Origin: Doris montereyensis
Lineage: Eukaryota; Mollusca; Gastropoda; Nudibranchia; Dorididae
DNA: 64,000 bases
Assembly: GCA_037039925.1 (NCBI GenBank)
Contig: JAXRKP010000530.1
Coordinates: forward strand, 202,501-266,500
Reading direction: 5' to 3'
Shown: one piece after another, positions 1 to 11,934 of the stretch
Layout: each line of letters starts with the position of its first letter
Numbering within the stretch: position 1 is the stretch's first letter
The notes under the pieces: model-generated
The model's database searches: none
What the model saw: only the letters and a program-made list of their open reading frames with translations
What the model was told of the DNA's origin: nothing
Position numbers and translations under genes: made by a program

Positions 1-2409
1 CCGGGGAAGTGCCACGTAACGTTGCTTCACTGGCATGCGACCAATAATTTTACAGTTACTCCCCTTGAATGAATAACATGACTTTTAAAAGCTCATTTAC
101 TCGCCTCATAGTGCTCTGCTATCTCTTAAATTAATGGAATCCCCAGGTTCTAAGAGGGAAATGGGGATGGACCATTCTGCACAAGCTTTTTTTAACTAGA
201 GTTGAATTCTATGATTAAATGGTTTTACTTAGATTGATATTCAAATCCAGATTCTTCAATCAATGTCAAGGTTGTAACTAATTTTCATTTTTGAAATTAT
301 GAAAAAATGAGCTGTTCCTAAATTTTGAGGTTGAAACTAGGCAGGTCTGCTTACACCTGTGTGAAGTATGTGTATAGATTAGATCTAGATCTCTATATTT
401 CTCTAGATCTAGTTTTAAAAGTATCTATGGCTAAAGAGCTAGATCTAGATCTACTCTAGATGTCTAGAGCTAGTATAGTATCTCTGGATCTGGATTATCA
501 TTAAATAAAATTATCATGAGGCAAAATTTGTCCATCTCTGCAAATTCTCGAATGTAATATAAAATAGATCTAACAATCACACGATCATAGTCAGAGAGTA
601 CGTACACTAAGTGTGGTCACCTACCATAAAATATCCCATAGAATTGACAGTATCGATGTTACAATTTTACTGATTGGCCAAGGTGATACCCATTTGGTCT
701 AAGTGAATGTGTGCAGAAAACAGTGCCACCATGCACATTGCCGTTTCACAATGGGGCCGACAATACTTTACAAGTACATTTCAGGTCAGAGCGGCTACAG
801 CTTCTGACCTCGGCCACTGAATGCATGCCCCTACGACCTTTGTTTTTTTACCGCAGCCTCTTGTGTTTGCAGGCGCAGTCATTTGTCCCTTGCTCTTTAA
901 AATATGTCGCTTGCTGCTGCTAGTTGTTATTTTGTATCAATTGTGTGTTTAGAAGTTAGATTTCATATAAATATTTCAGAATACCAAAAGAATTTTGATT
1001 TGATTTTATCCACATCCACTAGATCTAGTATTACTAAGGTGATCTCAGGAGTTTTTGTAGTATTTAAAAACTGCTTGCTTGAGTTTTCCTGTAAAAATTC
1101 ATACCAACCTAATATGTATATAGAATAAAAATCTCCAAACTGTCTAACATTTGAATATCAATTACCAGCAAACGAACAGGAAAAGGACATTGAAACAAAA
1201 GGAAGACACTCATGAATTAATTCTGTAACTCTGTATTGTAGAGTTATTGGATATTAATCAATGAAAAGATACATAGTGGCCGCAGTATACTATTGTGTTT
1301 GTACTCTACATCTATAGAACATTTTATAGAGCTTTAGCGAAAGTCTTTAGAGTACTGTAGCTCTGATAATGGTGTGTGGAAAATTGTTCCACTCGGTGAT
1401 GGTTTTGGGGAAGAAACTGTTTGTACAGCATGAGTTTAACTATGTCTGTGGTAGTATATATGTGTGTATTTTTCACAATGATAGCCTCATGAGTCGTATG
1501 TCTTTGGTTTTTGTTTGAAGTAGTCTGGAATTGTCACGGGTGTACTGTCTTCTTTAATGAATTTTTGAATATATATGTTTTAAACAGTGTTACCCTCTGC
1601 GTGTTTCCAATGTTTGCCATTTGAGTCTGCAGAACTTCTGTCAGGGGCAGATTTACCATACGGACATACAGGACAGTGTCCTCCCTTACAGATCAACAAT
1701 TTAAAGACCAATGTTAATTAAATCTCAATTATATTATAACCCTAGAATGAATATATATATATATATAATACAAATTTATTGAAGGCACTGAAAAACTACA
1801 TAATGCTAGTTCTCGTAGATAGATCTAATACTAGTAGTTAGACAAAGCCTGTAAAAGGTATCACATGATACGATCGGACGTGCTAAGCGGCGGTGAGAGT
1901 GAGTATTTTTAGAGGGGGCATTTTGCGTTTTGTCCTCAAGAACTGATCATCTTAACTACGTAATGAGAAACCAATGTATGTCAAAGTAAAGGCTGAAATA
2001 CAAGGTGGGTAAAAGTGGTTTGGGACACTTTGGATCAGTGTCCAGAGTTTGGCGTATTGGCATGCGTAAATGCAACTGGTAAAACTTTTATTTGCTTGGC
2101 TTACAATTTTAAGCCTAATGTTTTAGCTTGGCTCATGTATATTAACATTTTGTGAGTTAACATCAATGTATAGTATATACTAATATCAATTAAAATTATC
2201 AGTTTTTAAGTTTATTAAACTTTTTAACATTCCAAAATTCAAAATTGAAAAAAGATTGATAATTTACTTTTTACCTCCCAGCGTAGCAGCTGCCTGGTCA
2301 ATAATTGTTGTATGTAGATCTAATTACAAACTGATCACAGCAGTGAGATGATACTTGTTAAAATGTAGAGTCTTATCTGGGATAAATTTACAATAGTTTA
2401 TATATCTGT
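1..2409. other. Gene-free stretch
   Basis: No exon or protein family is recognisable on either strand. The short open frames near 711-1128 are low-information and lack any family signature. The stretch holds the palindromic cluster at 375-490 and a short TA tract near 1749-1767. Otherwise it is ordinary AT-rich intergenic DNA. Confidence 0.5.
375..490. repeat. Cluster of CTAGATCTAG-type palindromes
   Basis: About eight overlapping copies of AGATCTAGA or CTAGATCTAG lie within roughly 115 bases. The same self-complementary motif recurs singly or in small groups near 8420, 10920, 19715-19730, 20073-20100, 21364, 23720-23900, 24285, 24945, 57160 and 58465. It is seen directly in the sequence. 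What it belongs to is unknown; a degenerate satellite monomer or part of a dispersed repeat are both possible. Confidence 0.6.
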
Positions 2410-3090
2410 GTGCTCATAATGATTACTGTAATTACTGTGTTCATTAATTTAATGGTGAATAATGTAGATTTTGTTTTAAAAAATAGCTTCAAAACTTTGA
2501 AGCATGAGGATAAGCTACAAATAAAACATTTAGGAGCTCATCAACTGAAAGACATCTCATTTTCGGCTTTCAAAACCAATCTACATATGATCCTGTCAAA
2601 TGGTTGACTATTAGCATAGAAAAAAAGCACTTGATTTGCTTCTATTGTTTAATACTTGTAGGCGATAGTTTTTTGGTCAAAAAGTGGTCGTGTGGGTGTG
2701 AAACATTTGAAAGAAAGGGTTAAGAAACTTTAACATAGTTCAACACATATGGTCAATGCTGCCAATATATGACAAACAAATAACAGCATATACCCGAAAC
2801 ACTATGGGACAGGATCGACCACATGCTTTTATTGTTTTACATGTCATTTCACAAATGGGTTTAATAAGGAGTATAAATACTTTAAACCAAAGAGTCATCG
2901 ATCGATTTGCATCATTGAAGAACAAATGAGCTCAATTCCTCTACACATAAAGGAACAGAAAGTGCTTGTGACGCGATTTGTTATTCCTTGTTAGTACCGT
3001 TTATTAAAGTGTCCCTCTAAGTGTTTAGGGGTAAATCCGCCCGGGAAAACATTGAGTCTAAGTCTAATTAGAACAGATGTCCAAAAGAGA
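2410..3090 (+). repeat. Dispersed repeat family D, copy 1
   Basis: Blocks of this stretch reappear in the same order and orientation at 35540-35960. Shared blocks include TTTGAAGCATGAGGATA, ATTTGTTATTCCTT, and TTTATTAAAGTG... followed by AAATCCGCCC. A further piece (CTAATTAG.ACGGATGTCC) recurs near 34785-34815. No protein-coding signature was seen. The class of element is unknown. Confidence 0.6.
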
Positions 3091-3379
3091 GAGAGAGAGT
3101 CATTACGGTATAATTTATCGCCGTTTAATGAGAGAGAAACATTAAAATTAGTAATACTGGTGTGGTAAGCCTAGTAATAGTAGTAGTGGTACTGGTAGTA
3201 GGAGTAATACATCTACATACCTTTAACATTCAATATTTCAAGTTTAATCGTGCGCTTTTTTGTTGTTTTCTAGAATTATGCCTCATTTATTATTTTACGA
3301 TTCGTTTTGCCTTTTTTAAATTGGTTGGTTAAAGCCCATACAGGCAGGACACTTCTGCTCTGTGCTTATAAGAAAGACA

Positions 3380-3512
<133 letters not shown>

Positions 3513-5281
3513 ACACATAAATACATACTCGCATAGGGTGTACAATGCAAGATTGCTATATAAAATCCTGATCAACGCAGGCACCTGTAGTATTGTGTTA
3601 ATATTACGATACATACAATACTACACGTGGCCTACAATATTACATGAGTATTGATTTTTTTGCAGTCGCATATTATTACTTTAGGGCTAGTCACATACGC
3701 TTGGTAAAAAGTTTCGGGCTTGACTTGAACTAATGAAGTGAAGCTGCTTTGATTTGACCTTTTCTTTTAATATCCGAGACTCAATTCCAACTTGGGTGGA
3801 TAGCGGGTCTGCTGGTAGGGTGTTAACTTCAATAAAAACAACAAACAAGTCCAACTGACGTCCACACCCTTTGCGAATCACGCCCATAGAGGGAGATAAC
3901 TCACACACATGTTGACATTTAAAACAAATTTTACTATTGTTTAGCTTGGATTAGGAATTTTGATTCCAAGAGTGTGCATTATAGGTAGCCATTGTTGAGG
4001 TAGGTAGAGAGAGAGAGAGAGGGGTGTGGCATACTTGAAGAGAATATTGTAGTTATAGCAAAATGTTTTGGAGGGAAATGAAGTAATTGCAAAGTAAAAT
4101 GCCATGGAAGAAAATGAGTAAGAAAGCATGAAAAATATGATTGAAATTAGTGACTGCGATAAAAGAGGATGAAGAACGTTTGGTGAGATTGAGAAAGATG
4201 GATTTAAATGTAAAGAAATGAAGATAATCGAAAAGAAGAGATGATTCACTTGTTTCCGTCTGTTCTTGGGTTGTTTTCTTTTATTGGGGTTTTTTTTGTG
4301 TGTGTTTGAGTAGTTATTTGGCTAGAGCCTATCAGGGGGGGGAAGGAGGCTCACCTTTTTAATAACTGCTATGGGATGTTACTTGCACAACATGCACATA
4401 GCACCTGTGAAATTTTCACTCATGTTTTATAGAATCAGAGGATGAATAGTCTGCAAGACTAATGGCAATGGCTTGATATACTTTTGAAAAATAAACCCTT
4501 AGATATATAGGTAGTTACCATACAGGATTGAACTCCAAAATGCTGTCTTGCCAGTCCAGCAATGTACTACTACAGGACTATGATGATAATGATACAGATC
4601 TCTCTTGAATTTTGATTCTAAAAAGTTGGCATGTCTGATAACATTGGGGTTTTTTTTTTTTATATTGTGGCCCTCTTCTTTATATTTCTTGTACTTGTAT
4701 TTAAATACAATGCTCTTACGTAATACTATTTTGAAATTTTAAAGGGGGTGATAAAAATCAGGGTTATTTTTTCAGAGCTTGCCCCTAATCCCTGTATTAT
4801 GTTATTATGTAACAGTGTATGTTTTATTTAATATTGCATAACATTTGGTGAGAAATTTTTCAGGCAATTTTGTCAAGGGTGAATGGAAAGTCTGAGGTTT
4901 TACGCCAGTCCTTGCTCGTGCTCCTATCAGTACATTACGGTGTTGACATGGGATGGTGCTTATAAAGCAGACTCAGGCACTCTCATAGCCTACGAGTGTG
5001 AAGCATACCACTGATGAATGCCATGTTTGTTTTAATCAACTGCCATTACAGACATCATCTGACAGCATCCTTTTCAATCTCTATTTAAGATGGCTAGCAA
5101 GAAGATACCAGAGGAGACGTAGTTGGTAACATCAACAAGTCTTGCTCGGGCCTAGCGGGAGTTGATCACAACTGAGAATTGACGAATTGCCTTTTGGTTT
5201 TTTATCTCGCTGTGATTAATGAAACTGTTCTTATCATTTAAGTTGCATTTTTATATTCTTGATTTGTGTTACAGACACAAC
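3513..5281. other. Upstream region of the LITAF gene
   Basis: No coding exon is recognised. A purine-rich patch lies near 4005-4250. A pyrimidine-rich tract ending in ACAG sits at 5250-5274, immediately before the LITAF start codon. It looks like a splice acceptor, so a non-coding first exon and the promoter probably lie somewhere upstream and were not located. Confidence 0.45.
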
Positions 5282-5410
5282 ATGTCAGCCCAACCAGACG
5301 GAGCCCCACCTCCTTATCCAGGTTTTTCCAACAACTATTCAACTCCAAATGATTATGGTGCTTACCCCCACCAAGCTATCCACCTTCGACAGGCGACCAA
5401 TACAAACCAG
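5282..5410 (+). CDS. LITAF-domain protein, first coding exon
   Basis: This exon encodes the N-terminal proline-rich tail of a LITAF/SIMPLE-type protein, starting MSAQPDGAPPPYPG. The PPPY motif is typical of the family and binds WW domains such as those of NEDD4 ligases (family knowledge). The start is the first ATG after a good acceptor ending at 5274. The exon ends at the donor CAG|GTAACC. After codon 28 the frame looks wrong. The run of five Cs at 5365-5369 seems one base short: the neighbouring frame reads PPPSYPPSTGDQYKP, proline-rich as expected, and would splice smoothly to GNVPQPAGYAPQPYGP in the next exon. As given, the frame stays open because a second lesion in exon 2 compensates. 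Confidence 0.8.
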
Positions 5411-5590
5411 GTAACCTCACAAATAGTTGTAGACTTTAGATCTGTGACCTTTTGTTCACTATTTTAATAAGTGACTACAATAATCACAGCTATTTCCAAC
5501 AAGAAACTGTTTAAATTCGTTTTTAATCAGCTTTAAAAATTAAGTCCAACGGAGCAGATTGTGATGTCATGTGAATAAGTCAGTGTGTGT

Positions 5591-5606
5591 GGGGGGGGGG
5601 GGGGGG
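5591..5606 (+). repeat. Poly-G run in LITAF intron 1
   Basis: Sixteen consecutive Gs follow a short GT run. Such runs are prone to length errors. Confidence 0.9.
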
Positions 5607-5879
5607 TTAGCAGCATTTTCCCACCTCCGAGCTTGCAGTTATTTAACTTTTGATGCAGTCTTAAACTCCAAAGAAAGTTTTAAAGTATGATATATTCTGT
5701 TACTGAATAATAATAATCATAATGTACATTTCTAGATCCCTACAAGGGTAAGGCTCTAGGCGCTTTTACATATTTTTAGAAACAATATATGTTACATGTT
5801 ACATATGATACACAATATGAATTTTTGCTACATGAATGTGTGCAATTTATGACAAGAAAAACCGACAATGCAAACTAGA

Positions 5880-6890
5880 AGAAAAGCTGTTTACCAGTAA
5901 ATACTGTCATGAATTCATATTCACAAACACAAACACACAAACTTCTTCACACACAGGATGAATACAGCCTTAATAAAATTATGCAATTTTTCTTTTAAGA
6001 AAGTAAGTTTTTATAAAAAGTTAGTTAAAAGATGTATCTTGATGTTTTCTCTAAAAATTGACAGTGATTTTGACTCTCTAACGCTCTGTGGGGAGGGCAT
6101 TCCACACAAATGGGCCATAATACGCGAAAGATCGTGTACCAGCAGTAGTTTTTACTTTTGGGGAGTACTAGAGTATACGTATCGGCAGACGATTTTAATG
6201 TCGACCAGGTTTGTAAACATTTAAGAACTTTGAAGATAGCTAGGTGCTGTTCCATCAAGACATTTATAAACTTATTGCAGCCTTGAATTTTACGACTGTT
6301 AACCAGTGAAGTTCTGTCAGTAGTGGGGATACATTTTCGTTTTTTTTAAAAAAAGATTTATAAGTCTGGCTGCATTGTTTTGAATGACTTAAAGTCTTTT
6401 TTTTTTTGGGAGGCCAAACAACAGAGAATTACAATAGTCAAGCTTGGAAAACACAAGAATGGACGGATGGGAACTAGTCTTTTCAAGGAAAAGTTGGTGA
6501 TTTGACTAAGGAGCTCACTTGAGGATCATAGAAAAGTTCAGTCAAAAATGGTCCTAAGTTTTTCTAATGTTCCTTTTATTTTCCCCTAAATCTATGCTAA
6601 TCTGATTACTTTTCATCGTTCGTCATGTCGAACCAATTTTTATTACTTCTATTTTCTCATCATTAAGTTTTAATTTGTTTGCATCCATCCATTCCTTCGT
6701 GTGGGCTTTGCAAGCCACTTTTCTGATAATTTTCTAAGCCAACATCAATACTAAGATTGTACAATTGGGTACTGTCAACATATTGATGGTAAGACATTGA
6801 ATTTTCTTTAAAGATTTCAGAGAATGGGCTAGTGTACATTTTATGACAAAAAGAATTGGCCCTAGCACAGACTGAACTGAGCTGCTGTAC
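5880..6890 (-). mobile_element. L2/CR1-like LINE remnant, 3' part of reverse transcriptase
   Basis: The complementary strand, with frameshifts, reads SVLGPILF, then SYHQYVDSTQLY near 6760-6800. This is a decayed version of the YADDTQLY catalytic motif C of reverse transcriptase. Further downstream it reads YGPFVWNALP near 6085-6125, the usual C-terminal end of this LINE type. It lies in LITAF intron 1 in antisense orientation and is inactive. Its 5' part is missing, and the MITE at 6951 begins just beyond its end. Confidence 0.65.
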
Positions 6891-6950
6891 ACAGATATGA
6901 AATTCACTTGTTAGTCATTCCTGTTATACTGCAGCAAATAATGAAATATA

Positions 6951-7781
6951 CAGTTACCGCCGTTAATCTGACACTGTCCTGTCCATCACCACAAAAAATG
7001 TCAAATTAGACAGTTTTTTCAGATTAACGAAACATGCATTTTACAGAGACATGTTTGCAGGTGCTGGAAACCTCAGAGAGTGTGTAATTGCAACATCGCT
7101 TTTTTTGTACACATTATAGGTTTTTACTCTGTGCAGTATGTTGAAAATTCATAAATCAGATAGAAATAAATGAAGACAGAAAGCAAGAAAGAGGAGAAAC
7201 AATATAGACAGAGTCACACAGAAATAAATGAAGACAGAAAGCAAGAAAGAGGAGAATCAATATAGACAGAGTCACACACATTAACAGAGAGGGAGAAGGA
7301 GCAGAAGAGAAAGATAGGGGGGGGCAGATAGAGACAGACGGACAGACAGATTTGCATTATGGATAGCAGTTAAGGCTTTCTCTGCTGGTCTCCAAAAATG
7401 AAAGGTGTGTAAAAGGCCTCACTGAAGTTGAGTTCTCACCTGTTTACCACCGACCCGTCTTTCCTGCTTCATGGTTCAATTCAATGCATTAAACTTGACA
7501 CCTGCGGCAAGGTTGTATACAATACCTGAACACATAGCTTAATTTTTGGACATGTCATTGCTGCTTGCGAAAGTTCCCGATTGCTGTGAAATCTTTTGGG
7601 GAATGTTATGTCAAATTAACAGACAACTTGACAACTGTAAAGTACTAAATTGCTACAGAAAATGAGTGTGGGAGTTGAATAACGAATCATTTGATCTCTT
7701 GTAGAGAACAAAGAGATATTTATTTGGTTCCCAACGATTATATAAGATTAGACTGTATGTCATGTTAACGGCAGTAGACTG
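6951..7781. mobile_element. TA-flanked MITE (Tc1/mariner-pogo type)
   Basis: The left end reads CAGTTACCGCCGTTAATCTG. The right end, reverse complemented, reads CAGTCTACTGCCGTTAACAT. Both continue to TGACA. Each end is flanked by TA (6949-6950 and 7782-7783), the target duplication of Tc1/mariner and pogo elements. No transposase frame is present in its 831 bases, so it is non-autonomous. It contains a 58-bp tandem duplication at 7162-7277. Assignment to pogo/Tigger rather than another TA-targeting family is inference. Confidence 0.6.
7162..7277. repeat. 58-bp tandem duplication
   Basis: Two almost identical head-to-tail units begin AGAAATAAATGAAGACAGAA at 7162 and 7220. They differ at about one base, so the duplication is recent. 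They lie inside the MITE. Confidence 0.9.
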
Positions 7782-7885
7782 TATGGCATAATATATATAT
7801 ATGTATAGCTATATATAATTAAAAAAACAAACAAGAAAAGAAATTATCCTTCAACTTCAAGTGACAACGTTTAAAAAATGTAATC

Positions 7886-9847
7886 CTGTGGATGCCGCAT
7901 AAGTCGATGTGCAAGGGACCTAATAAAAAAGATTGACTTATGTAAAAACTGAACAAGCAATTACTGAGTTACCTCCCATGACAGGGTTTCATCATAATGA
8001 TCTAGAGTATTATTAATATTACTAATTACTGACTGCTGACTGGAGTATATCGACAGATCTAGAGTACTAAATACGTATGAATTTTCAACACATTGACTAT
8101 ATTTTTATAATATTTAATGAAGCTTTTGATTTTTAAAGTGCTTTATGTTGTGCCTGGACAGTCGTCAGTAATATTTGTCAGCTATGGACCCTGAGATCAC
8201 CGCCATGGTGGACATGGTTACTTTAAAGAAACAAACATAGAAAACGTGTGCTCACATGCATGTATCGTTGTTCTTGTTTATTTTTCTTGCCCGAGTCTTT
8301 GAGGGCAGTGATAGAATTCCAAGTGAAAGAGAGAAGCGCGATGATATTTTTATATAGAGTAGTATTGGTAAGAGTAGAACTGCGCATACGATTAGATGCA
8401 ATGTTAAATGCTTCACGGAGATAGATCTACTAGACCGATAATATTAAGAGTAAGATCCTTGGCACTTCCACCTTATTTCTACTCCCCCACACACATACAC
8501 CTTACTACAGTGGTGTCGGCCTAAGAACTCGCTATTTTGGAATTTTTCTTGTATAAAACTACCCCCTTAAGACCCCAATACTACAACATGATCCACCTTA
8601 GAACCCAGTCTGATCGTGAGCAATCATGATAAAAAAAAATCCAAACTCAAAATGAATGCTAGTAATTGCCGATAACCTGTGATACGTTGCAAGTGAATCA
8701 TAGAAAGGAGGGTGAGACGTCTATTGCATTGGTCCAGACACCAGTAGGTGTATTAAATACGTCACACATGTGTGCCAGACTACAACTGACCGGCGTGAGG
8801 ACGGCTCGCCATCCGCCCTGTCCATCTTTTCTGGCCACCTGTGACCATGCCTTGGCGCCTCGGGCACAACAGACGATTGAAGATCACGTAGCTGTTGCAT
8901 GCAAAGATGTGGAGGCAAGGCAATGACGCAGTTCGCATTGCAACATCAAAGACAGGTGACAGGGGGGACATATTGTTGTAAGTTTTCTCAGGCCGTCTTG
9001 CGTTTGCAATCAAGTTTCCTCTTTCTGATTGGCTTGAAAATGAATGACCAATCTCATAGTGTTTTCAACATGTACGGAAGTGATTGTACAAATCGCTACA
9101 TTGTTTTGGCATAGTCATAAACTTTCATGCATTTGCTCAGCTCACTGGAGTCTCGATTTATCTACCTGCAAAGACTGCATATTTTTCAAAACATTATTTC
9201 AAGCACAACTTTAGACTCAGGCCATCATGATGCTTACACGAGGCAATTTCTCTTGATAACATCAACAAACAGAAACTGCTTATCTATTGGGGTCTAGTCA
9301 AAATCTTATGGTTAAGGGGAATAGCCAATACAAAATATGTCAATATTGAAGTAAAAATACAAGACATGTCGGATTTCACCTCAGAACCCGGTCTGCCTAT
9401 GAACCCACTGTTTCTGTCTCCGAGGACCGGGTTCTTAGGCGGACAACACTGTATCTGCAAAGTGTAAGTAGTGCAAGTTGTACTACATCAACATCGCACG
9501 ATGTGTTACGTACTACTCGTGATGTAGAGTGAGGGCAAGTGGAGGAGTGTTTAATAATCATTAGTACAGGTAGGTCTACATTTGAATTGATGATATTATC
9601 TAGCTGTGAGGTTAATGGCTGTGGATGCCATTGAAATTGAAACATCGACTTATGTAATCGCATTTTAATTCATTTTACCGTTTGCGGACTGTGAAAAAAG
9701 ATTGACTTGAAAGGCGTGTTACTTATGTCGATGTCGACTGAAATAGTTTATTATTAACTAAAAAATGTGTGGGGGATGGGGTCGTAAAAAAACCATAAAC
9801 TTAGATAAATATTGACTTATGCAATGTAAACTTTGCAGCATCCACTG
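7886..9847. mobile_element. Probable outer TA-flanked MITE, interrupted by a second MITE
   Basis: The left side reads TGTGGATGCCGCATAAGTCG. The right side, reverse complemented, reads CAGTGGATGCTGC and then GCATAAGTCAAT, followed outward by TA at 9848-9849. Sub-terminal GACTTATG motifs recur near both ends. The left boundary is degraded (CCTGTGG instead of CAGTGG) and lacks a clear TA. The element at 8508-9451 sits inside it. No transposase frame is seen. Confidence 0.45.
8508..9451. mobile_element. Nested TA-flanked MITE (pogo/Tigger-like ends)
   Basis: The left end is CAGTGGTGTCGGCCTAAGAA and the inverted right end is CAGTGTTGTCCGCCTAAGAA, with flanking TA at 8506-8507 and 9452-9453. The GAACCC-type sub-terminal motif recurs near 8595 and 9390. 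The interior has no recognisable transposase, and the small open frames at 8666-9013 show no family signature. The element lies within the larger MITE 7886-9847, so it inserted later. Confidence 0.65.
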
Positions 9848-10139
9848 TAGTATTATAAGTATAAGCCAGAGGAAGAAGAAAATTTAAACAGAACCACAGG
9901 CTTATTATCATTTATTTCATTGTATTTGTTTGAATGTATGATCAATAATTTAATAATTCAAGTCCCAAACAAAGAAAAAAATCATATAAAAAAGTACTAA
10001 AACTCAATTACTTTATGTGTCACTGATTGTTTCCTTTTGTTTGTTTGATGTGTCATCAATCAAGGCCTTTACGTTATTTGTGTCCGTGATAAATGTGTAA
10101 CATTGGTTAAACTTTCTTTGAATTATTTGCCTCTGTCAG
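9848..10139. other. End of LITAF intron 1
   Basis: AT-rich intron sequence without further recognisable elements, ending in the acceptor of exon 2. Confidence 0.6.
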
Positions 10140-10384
10140 GAAATGTGCCACAACCAGCAGGCTACGCGCCGCAACCTTATGGTCCTACGTATATCAGGCG
10201 GCCAACCCAACCATCAACATACTACTGTGGTTGTAGCTCAGCCAAATGTCACTTTGGTACAAACATTCCGGGAGTCTTCAGTGCGCACACGATGTAACCA
10301 TTGCAGTGCTGAGATCATGACGGGGATCCACTTTGAGACAGGCACATTTGCATGGGTCATATGTTTTGTCCTCTGCCTTGTCGG
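10140..10384 (+). CDS. LITAF-domain protein, second coding exon
   Basis: The acceptor TCTGTCAG ends at 10139 and the donor is GG|GTAAAA at 10385. The exon carries the end of the proline-rich tail and the first half of the LITAF domain. The domain reads TTVVVAQPNV, then RCNHC (the first CxxC zinc knuckle), HFETGTFAWVICFVLCLVG (the membrane-embedded hydrophobic stretch). LITAF proteins sit monotopically on late endosomes or lysosomes through this hydrophobic segment, with both CxxC pairs binding one zinc (family knowledge). The first 17 or so codons read better in the neighbouring frame (GNVPQPAGYAPQPYGPTY). A one-base gain near 10190-10195 would restore the domain frame. The domain itself is intact. 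Confidence 0.88.
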
Positions 10385-11934
10385 GTAAAAAAATTGCATT
10401 TATTAGTTAATGTGTGCACTGTTTTGTTGGCGGTTTTTTTTTCTTTTCAGTTTTTTGTTTGTTAATTTCCTGCTCCATATCAATTATCATGCAAAATGAG
10501 AATTAAATAATGTGTACCCAATTTAGATGTACTCTTTCCTCTTAATTCATCCAAAGATGTCTTCTTATTGTAGATGAGTAAAACCCAGCAAAATTTCTTG
10601 AACGTCCTGTCAATGGGATTTTTATCCGCGAAATTATCTGCCCTTGTTTCAGAAACAGATGGGTGGACGCTCTTTTGTGTGGAGCCTAAAGCCCTTCTTT
10701 AATTATATTAAAATACAAGAGCACTCATTGTTCATAAATAATAATGTTATTACACAAGTAGTATAACTACTGCTACCATTTCTACTCTTGTTAATAATCA
10801 TTCTAATACTGTAAATTGTAAATAATAATGCTAACATTTGTGGTAATGATTATTATTAATAATAAGAGAAGGAGAAGGAACAGAATGACAACCGGTAATG
10901 ATACATGTAATAACAAAAACTAGATCTAGAATTAGAAATGATATGGTAGTAGTACATAACATTCTAGGTGTTCGTTTTTTTATAACTTATTGACTGGCGC
11001 TAAACAAGATTAATATATTATCAATTTTCTTTGTTTGTACTGAGTTACATTGATGCAGTCTCACATTCTATGTAAAAGTATTCTATGGCAACAAGATATT
11101 CGGACTTGAGCAATCTAGATTTCTAAAGTTCGAACGGGTGAAAATACAAGTACGAATAAGTACATCTGGCGCTCTACTCTCCCGGCTGGCACTGGCAAGA
11201 ATAAGTTGTGAAATAACACACACAGGATGTCAAAGATGCCATAGCAACTATTTCCCCACAATTTTATGATGTATATTTAAATAAATCTCGTCATATATGT
11301 TGATTCACATGTCTAAATAGATAACATTTAAGTGTTAAAGTCGGCGTGCACATCTTCTGCTGTCACTATACAGTGAACAGCACGGGTAAAAAACAGCCAC
11401 ACAAAAGAGCTACCACCGGTCTGGGAGATTGTGCAATGCATCATGAGACAGATTGGCAGTAGGAGCTAAACGCCTCATTGAAGCATTCATTAGTGTAGCT
11501 AGCAAAATCTAATGAAAGACCATTTCTCTTCATGAGGATATTTTTTTTTAAATCGACATAAAGATACAGCAAATGAAAAAGAGAACAGAGACTTCAGAGA
11601 GGAAAAGAAAGGAAGAGTGAGGAGGGAAAAGGAAAAGAAAGATGGGGAAAGTGAAAAGGAAAGGACACAATGTTTTCTTCTTTGGATTTGTTTAGCCTCA
11701 TGTTTTATCTTATTACAGATATAATATGTAATATTTGTATTTAAAATTCATGCCAATTTTTTTCCCGAAATTCCAACTGCTTGTTTTGTAAATTTTCTAT
11801 TTTATTTATTTATTTTGTTCATTTCCTGGGAAGAACAGTACTTAAAGCAACGCTGTCTGCATTGCTCAGCTAAAAGTTCTGTGTCTTACCTACGCAGCGT
11901 GCGTCACTTCATGGTTAATGAGTTAAGAAACTGT
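10385..11934. other. First half of LITAF intron 2
   Basis: Intron sequence rich in AT and in ATT/AAT triplets, with a purine-rich patch at 11570-11660. No exon or transposon protein was recognised. Confidence 0.55.
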
